A stretch of DNA of 64,000 bases, taken from Haliclona indistincta (lineage: Eukaryota > Porifera > Demospongiae > Haplosclerida > Chalinidae). Within the stretch, counting starts at the first letter, position 1; every line of letters begins with the position of its first letter. The translations under genes were made by a program, and so were the position numbers. The DNA lies in NCBI GenBank assembly GCA_964017065.1, contig OZ024785.1, forward strand, positions 15,446,102 through 15,510,101, in the 5' to 3' direction. Positions 58,501 through 64,000 of this stretch are shown piece after piece. Under the pieces are notes generated by a model. It was not told where the DNA came from, did not search any database, and was given only the letters and a program-made list of their open reading frames with translations.

Positions 58501-61282
58501 TCAATCACTCCGCCAAATCTAACCAACAGTAAGCTCACATTAATTTTTAATCAGACTACACATGTCAAGACTTACCATATTGCTAGTAAAATTAATAATA
58601 GCCTTGCTACTGCCATTTTTGAAAGAACAAATATGCAATTCAGAAAAAATTAATATAAATAAAATTATGAACACAAGACTTACCGTATTGCTAGCGAGAT
58701 AGTAGCCTTGTTCTATAAAAATAGCACTGTCTCTAAATTTGTGAAAGAATAAAAATACATATGAACACAAGACTTACCGTATTGCTAGCGAGATAGTAGC
58801 CTTGTTCTATAAAAATAGCACTGTCTCTAAATTTGTGAAAGAATAAAAATACATATGAACACAAGACTTACCGTTTTGCTAGCAAGATAGTAGCCTTGTT
58901 CTATATAAATAGCACTACTGTCACTAAATTTGTGAAAGAATAAAAATAAATATGAACACAAGACTTACCGTTTTGCTAGCAAGATAGTAGCCATGTTCTA
59001 TATAAATAGCACTACTGTCACTAAATTTGTGAAAGAATAAAAATACATATGAACACAAGACTTACCGTATTGCTAGCGAGATAGTAGCAGCCTTGTTCTA
59101 TAAAAATAGCACTGTCACTAAATTTGGGAAAGAATAAGAATACATATGAACACAAGACTTACCGTTTTGCTAGCAAGATAGTAGCCTTGTTCTATAAAAA
59201 TAGCACTGTCACTAAATTTGGGAAAGAATAAAAATAGTATATAAATAGCACTACTGTCACTAAACTTGGGAAAGAATAAAAATATATATGAACACAAGAC
59301 TTACCGTATTGCTAGCGAGATAGTAGCAGCCTTGTTCTATAAAATAGCACTACTGTCACTAAATTTGGGAAAGAATAAAAATATATATGAACACAAGACT
59401 TACCGTATTGCTGGCGAGATAGTAGCAGCCTTGTTCTATAAAAATAGCACTGTCACTAAATTTGGGAAAGAATAAAAATACATATGAACACAAGACTTAC
59501 CGTTTTGCTAGCGAGATAGTAGCCTTGTTCTATAAAAATAGCACTGTCTCTAAATTTGTGAAAGAATAAAAATACATATGAACACAAGACTTACCGTTTT
59601 GCTAGCAAGATAGTAGCCTTGTTCTATATAAATAGCACTACTGTCACTAAATTTGTGAAAGAATAAAAATAAATATGAACACAAGACTTACCGTTTTGCT
59701 AGCAAGATAGTAGCCATGTTCTATATAAATAGCACTACTGTCACTAAATTTGTGAAAGAATAAAAATACATATGAACGCAAGACTTACCGTATTGCTAGC
59801 GAGATAGTAGCAGCCTTGTTCTATAAAAATAGCACTGTCACTAAATTTGTGAAAGAATAAAAATACATATGAACACAAGACTTACCGTTTTGCTAGCAAG
59901 ATAGTAGCCTTGTTCTATAAAATAGCACTACTGTCACTAAATTTCGGAAAGAATAAAAATATATATCAACACAAGACTTACCGTATTGCTAGCGAGATAG
60001 TAGCAGCCTTGTTCTATAAAAATAGCACTGTCACTAAAATTTAATTTGTGAAAGAATAAAAATACATATGAACACAAGACTTACCGTTTTGCTAGCAAGA
60101 TAGTAGCCTTGTTCTATAAAATAGCACTACTGTCACTAAATTTGGGAAAGAATAAAAATATATATCAACACAAGACTTACCGTATTGCTAGCGAGATAGT
60201 AGCAGCCTTGTTCTATAAAAATAGCACTGTCACTAAAATTTAATTTGGGAAAGAATAAAAATACATATGAACACAAGACTTACCGTTTTGCTAGCAAGAT
60301 AGTAGCCTTGTTCTATAAAAATAGCACTGTCACTAAATTTGGGAAAGAATAAAAATACATATGAACACAAGACTTACCGTATTGCTAGCAAGATAGTATA
60401 CCCTTTTTCTGTAAATAAAAAAACACTGTCACTTGTGAAAGAATAGAAATAAAGTAATTATTATGATCACAAGACTTACAGTATTGCTAGCAAAATAACG
60501 CCCATGTTATAAATAACACTAGCTGTTGTTATTTTGTGAAAGAAAAAGAAACAGGCACACTATGAACACAAGACTTACAGTATTGCTAGCGGAATAGTAG
60601 CTTTGTTGTTGAGCAAATGATAACGCTGTCATTATCACTGGTAGCCTCGTTGATGAATAAAGTATAACATCATCTGTGAATGAAAAAGAATCAATGCTAT
60701 AGCTAGCAGACTAACTCAGCACAGCTGCAAGAACTACATGAGGTACTTGTAAACTCACGTGAGATAGCTCCACCTAATTTACAAGCAGCATTATTGGCTC
60801 CACCTTAAGTTTATACAGTGTGCATTTCTACAGTTACTGCAACAAGTCTTCAAGCAGCACAAATACTATGCTATCTGTTGCCTGATCCTAGGATGACACC
60901 AAACCACCACAAGGTGGTCAGTGTTTTGCCGGTGAGCACGTGATATGGATGCATTAAAATGACAATTGATTTGTTTATCTCATAATAGGAAGCAACCACT
61001 CCAAGAGATGCTGCACGAGAAGCAATAACTCCACAACCGTGCATAGTTGTTAGAGGCAGTACTGATGCTTACCTGGTGATAGAGAACAAAGTGCACTGCC
61101 AAGTGGCCCTCGAAAACATCATAACAGCAGTAATGGCAGGATTTTACGCATTCAATATGCATTATCCTTCGGGGTGCTCTAACTATTACACATTTTTGGA
61201 GTGTGTCTTCATGAAGAGGGCAGCACCAAAGAAGAAGTTGAGAGTCAGTGGCCTGCTGGCAAAAGTAAAAGAGCTCATGTGA
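55522..61282 (+). CDS. SAM-domain (SAMD3-like) accessory protein of the CACTA-like element
   Basis: Exon 1 is 55522-55606 (MDSLSSADMVSDILTEEGIP..); exon 2 ends at 57025. Later exons: 57098-57148, 57212-57259, 57308-57508, 57559-57915, 57971-58312, 58366-58528, 60834-60931 and 60989-61282. Exons 1-2 form a SAM-like domain (VDGTAILHLVNDLQEFM..PKAGDRLKIKA). The middle (57559-58312) is a basic, BEN/SAMD3-like conserved region. The end has CYLLPDPR and CIVVRGSTDAYLVIE..AFNMHYP, matching the C-terminal pattern of animal SAMD3-like proteins, as recalled. Phases agree from 57559 to the stop. The acceptor of exon 2 is unclear because E2 copy 2 (55635-56880) sits in intron 1 and ends right beside it. 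A minisatellite fills the intron 58529-60833. Pairing with the transposase suggests a transposon-encoded accessory function, perhaps DNA binding or oligomerisation (inference). Confidence 0.7.
55635..56880 (+). mobile_element. Composite hairpin transposon E2, copy 2
   Basis: Palindromic part at 55635-56024 (opens CAAGAAAATTAAAAAG, closes with the complement), internal region homologous to 19840-21006, right end CAACCCTACATAGGGAGGCA then CCGTGCCTCCCTAATAA. It carries GTAGCCGCCATCTTG at 56816-56830. It lacks the foldback element found in copy 1. Inserted in intron 1 of the SAM-domain gene. Confidence 0.8.
58655..60620. repeat. Minisatellite, about 20 units of 93-102 bp
   Basis: Units contain GAACACAAGACTTACCGT, then TTGCTAGC(G/A)AGATAGTAGC, CTTGTTCTATA(T/A)AAATAGCAC and TGTGAAAGAATAAAAATA. 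Starts recur near 58665, 58761, 58855, 58951, 59049 and so on to 60557. Two main variants (CGTATTGCTAGCGAG and CGTTTTGCTAGCAAG) alternate, suggesting higher-order units. The array lies wholly within an intron of the SAM-domain gene, and divergence increases toward the right edge. Confidence 0.95.
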
Positions 61283-61554
61283 AAACTAAACACTAGCTGT
61301 GACATAGTATTCAGCATTATTATAGATCATATTTATTATTGTTTAAAATTGTGTTTTGTTGTAAAATTGTGTTGTCTTGCTGTATTGTTTTAAAATTGTG
61401 TTTTGTTGTAAAATTGTGTTATTGTCATCATCATGTATAATAATACTATTTTTAACAACCTTAAAATAACCGATGCTATGCTAGCACCAAGCAAAGAGCA
61501 AAACTAGTATATCTGAGCATGCATAGCTAGCTCGTACCAACTGCATGAGGTGAG

Positions 61555-61708
61555 TGTGAAATTCACTCTATTACTGAAAGTGAAGTTCACACCAAATAAG
61601 GAGTGAATCTAGTAGAGAGTGACTGTCACTCTTGAAAAAGGAGTGAGCACTGTGGCAAGTGGTTCACTCCATTTTTGGAGTGAAGGACTCACCACAGTTT
61701 TTACAGTG
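61555..61708. mobile_element. Right terminus of the CACTA-like element with subterminal repeats
   Basis: Ends in CAGTTTTTACAGTG at 61695-61708, whose complement starts CACTGTAAAAACTG, the terminal type of CACTA/EnSpm elements. Upstream, the short motif GGAGTGA/TCACTCC is repeated at least seven times in both orientations (61565-61690), like the subterminal transposase-binding repeats of this superfamily. Lies 426 bases after the stop of the SAM-domain gene. The left terminus was not found. Confidence 0.7.
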
Positions 61709-61792
61709 TTGGGTCGTTCTTGTCTATGATAAAATTGCTCCGCCCACAGCAACGCCCTAATTTTATTTTTAATCTACATTCTTGTGATTTTC

Positions 61793-61900
61793 GTGAGGCG
61801 CGAGGGACGATGGCATGAGTCGCGAGAGACGATGGCATGAGTCGCGAGGGACGATGGCATGAGTCGCGAGGGACGAGGGCATGAGTCGCGAGAGGCGACC
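61793..61900. repeat. Four ~26-bp tandem units
   Basis: Repeats of GACGATGGCATGAGTCGCGA, GC-rich compared with its surroundings. No other feature recognised. Confidence 0.85.
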
Positions 61901-62041
61901 TTTAGGGCCACCGTAGAAACTGGTGTTCACATAATACAGACTTATCTACTAAAATCTGGACTCACCACATAACCTACAAATAATAATTATGATTTATGTT
62001 ATACACAACTATACACTAACGAGGCTAAATTATATCAATGC

Positions 62042-63582
62042 TTAGGCTCTCCCCTGCCATTCCATGAATGTACTAGTTATACTGTCAGTACTCACTCTGA
62101 AGTCTCTAGTGATGTCCACTTCCTGTCCTGGGTCTGATGGAAGAAAGAACACAGCCACTCCAAGGTAGGCGTGGCTAGTCTGATCATGTGACTTAGGGTT
62201 AAGAAAGTTCATGAACTGCTGTAGAGTTTCGTGACCATCTCTACCTCCTCTATACCGCCACACACTGTATAGGAGAGAGAGGAGGAAGAAAGGTGACAGA
62301 GGGAAAGGAAGGAAAGGAGATTAGAAGGCAGAAGACAAGACAGTAACATACCGATCTTCATTGTTGAACACCCAGTGAATAATCTCCTCTTGAGTAGCAG
62401 CTGGTAGACGAGAGATGGGAACAACACAACTGTTACTAACCAACACCTTGTGTAGCTCCTTCAACTATATTAGGATAATATAGATACAGATTCAATGAAA
62501 AGTAAGTGTTTCGTACCTTTGGTTTTAGAAGTGGATTTTTACACGATTCCAAATAGTGCTCAAAAAAACAAGAAATTAATCTTATCAAATTAAAGATCAC
62601 TAAAGACACAATAGTATTGTTCATCTCGAACAGTCGGAGTCCATTTTGTCACGTAACATTAGTGTTCACTGTTAGTTGTTGTAGAATAGCAAACAAGAGG
62701 GCAGTGTCGGAATTTGAATAGCCATGCACCACAACTTGCCCACATTATGATCATGTAAAATGCTGCACTGTTCCAAATTAATCATACCTTCATTTCCAGT
62801 AGTTGTTTCTGTCTAGTCTGACACATTGCAATGATGTCGGCATGGTAACACCACTCATCAACCTGCCTGTCTATATAGCTGACCAGACCATCAACTATAG
62901 CCTCCTTAGTGGGTGTGGTCATCGTAGTAACCATAGGAACTTGAACCTGTAATAACAAATCAATACACTAATACATATGTACTGCTGATGTACATGAAAA
63001 TTATACACAAGTTATGAACTATAGTAGCAATGCTGTCTTGTACCTTTTTATCTTTGCCAGTATGTCTCTCAAAGGTCTTTCTCCATCGCTCATAGTCAAA
63101 GCCGCTACTAACGATCTCTCTCACTCTCTTGCCCTCTCTCACCATCACACTGATGTACTGTGACAACACCTTACCAAGAAACCTGAAGGACAGACACAAG
63201 TCAATTTAAGAAAAGTGTGAAAAAGATTGACAGAAGTGTAATGGGAACCAACTAATGATTGAAATGAACTGTAACTAATTTCTGCTATTCATGAACAAAC
63301 ACACAGTTCTCACCTGAATTGTTTCCACCAATCATCTTGCAGCATAGCCTGCATCACATCATCAAACACTAGACCAGCTAGATCCTGTCAAGAGAGGACT
63401 ACATTTATGAGTACAAGGCGAAACTAAACCAATAGTCCTGCGTGTGTAGTATAATGTGTCACGTGATGGTAGCTACCTTAGTCATCTTTGATTGTTGTCT
63501 CATGAGCAATGGACGTGATGAACCAGTGAGAGAGAATCCAGGATGCAACACAAGATCAACGCCACATCGTACCCTCTCCGGA
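62042..63582 (-). CDS. C-terminal exons of the unrecognised large gene; second, inverted copy
   Basis: Exons: 63582-63477, 63384-63314, 63182-63044, 62946-62788, 62558-62517, 62464-62352 and 62264-62042 (stop at 62044-62042). Each of the first six matches an exon of the + strand copy (8938-11065) with high similarity. The last exon, VWRYRGGRDGHETLQQFMNF.. to EWQGRA, is absent there. Phases join cleanly (DR-VWRYR across the last junction). I cannot identify the family; the C-terminal exon looks like a small globular domain. Earlier exons lie to the right of the window. This copy appears intact where visible, unlike the left one. Introns here lack the hAT-like element found in the left copy. 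Confidence 0.72.
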
Positions 63583-63588
63583 CTAAAG

Positions 63589-64000
63589 GAGTGAGTGAGT
63601 GAGTGGGCAGGCGGGCGAGCAAGTGAGTGAGTATATAAGTGAGTGAGTGAGTGGGTGAGTGAGTGAGTGAGTGAGCGAGTGAGTGGATGAGTGAGTGAGT
63701 GAGTGAATGGATGAGTGAGTGCGTGAGTGGATGAGTGAGTGAGTGAGTGAGTGAGTGAGTGAATGAGTGGATGAGTGAGTGGGTGAGTGAGTGAATGAGT
63801 GAGTGGGTAAGTGAGTGAGTAGAGTGAGTGAGTGAGTGAGTGGGTGAGTTAATTAGTAGGTGAGTGGGTGTGTATGTGAGTGAGTGAGTGGGTGAGTGAG
63901 TGGGTGAGTGAGTGAGTAATTGAGTTAGCGCATGAGTGAGTGAGTGGGTGAGTGAGTGAGTGGGTGAGTGAGTAATTGAGTTAGTGAGTGAGTGAGTAAG
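63589..64000. repeat. (GAGT)n array
   Basis: About 410 bases of imperfect GAGT repeat running off the window, in the same intron position as the CACT array at 8793-8931 of the inverted copy, but about three times longer. Confidence 0.95.

Noticed and set aside
58655..60620. CRISPR array
   Set aside because: Whole ~97-base units repeat without unique spacers, in a eukaryotic intron; it is a minisatellite.

Overview
This is animal nuclear DNA. It has many short AT-rich introns with GT-AG borders, long (CT)n, (CA)n, (TTTC)n and (GAGT)n microsatellites, one 200-base N gap, and a high load of small inverted-repeat transposons. There are no bacterial-style operons. The intron-dense compact genes, the expanded PARP14-like family and the many hairpin elements suggest an early-branching metazoan. 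A demosponge is my best guess, but this is inference because no species-diagnostic gene is present.

Layout. (1) 0.7-11.1 kb, + strand: about 20 exons of a large gene I do not recognise, truncated at its 3' end and riddled with repeats. A second copy of its last exons lies inverted at the right edge (62.0-63.6 kb, - strand) with an intact C-terminus. (2) 12.3-43.2 kb, - strand: four tandem PARP14-like genes. A and C are intact two-exon genes with an N-terminal coiled coil plus membrane hairpin, then KH-like repeats, a macro domain, WWE and a PARP catalytic domain. B is a long RRM-containing form destroyed by frameshifts and two transposon insertions. D is a 5' fragment of a long form. Between them lie decayed pieces of two + strand neighbours: the 5' exons of a helical-repeat gene and the last exons of an acyl-CoA oxidase. 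The ancestral duplicated unit was therefore ACOX 3' end > < PARP < > helical-repeat gene. (3) 43.2-47.0 kb, + strand: the one intact 5' part of the helical-repeat gene, head to head with PARP D with only 40 bases between the two ATGs; it runs into the N gap. (4) 47.5-52 kb: repeats. (5) 52.1-61.7 kb, + strand: a CACTA/EnSpm-like DNA transposon with an 842-aa zinc-finger plus DDE transposase (10 exons, all phases consistent) and a SAM-domain (SAMD3-like) accessory gene, ending in a CACTG-type terminus with subterminal repeats. One intron of the accessory gene holds a roughly 1.9-kb minisatellite.

How it fits together. Macro, WWE, KH and PARP modules bind or write ADP-ribose and RNA; related vertebrate proteins (PARP9/14 class) act in innate immunity. 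The array is changing quickly: domain loss in C, mosaic similarity between copies, and insertional inactivation of B. Comparing paralogous copies gives several empty target sites, which let transposon ends and target duplications be placed to the base.
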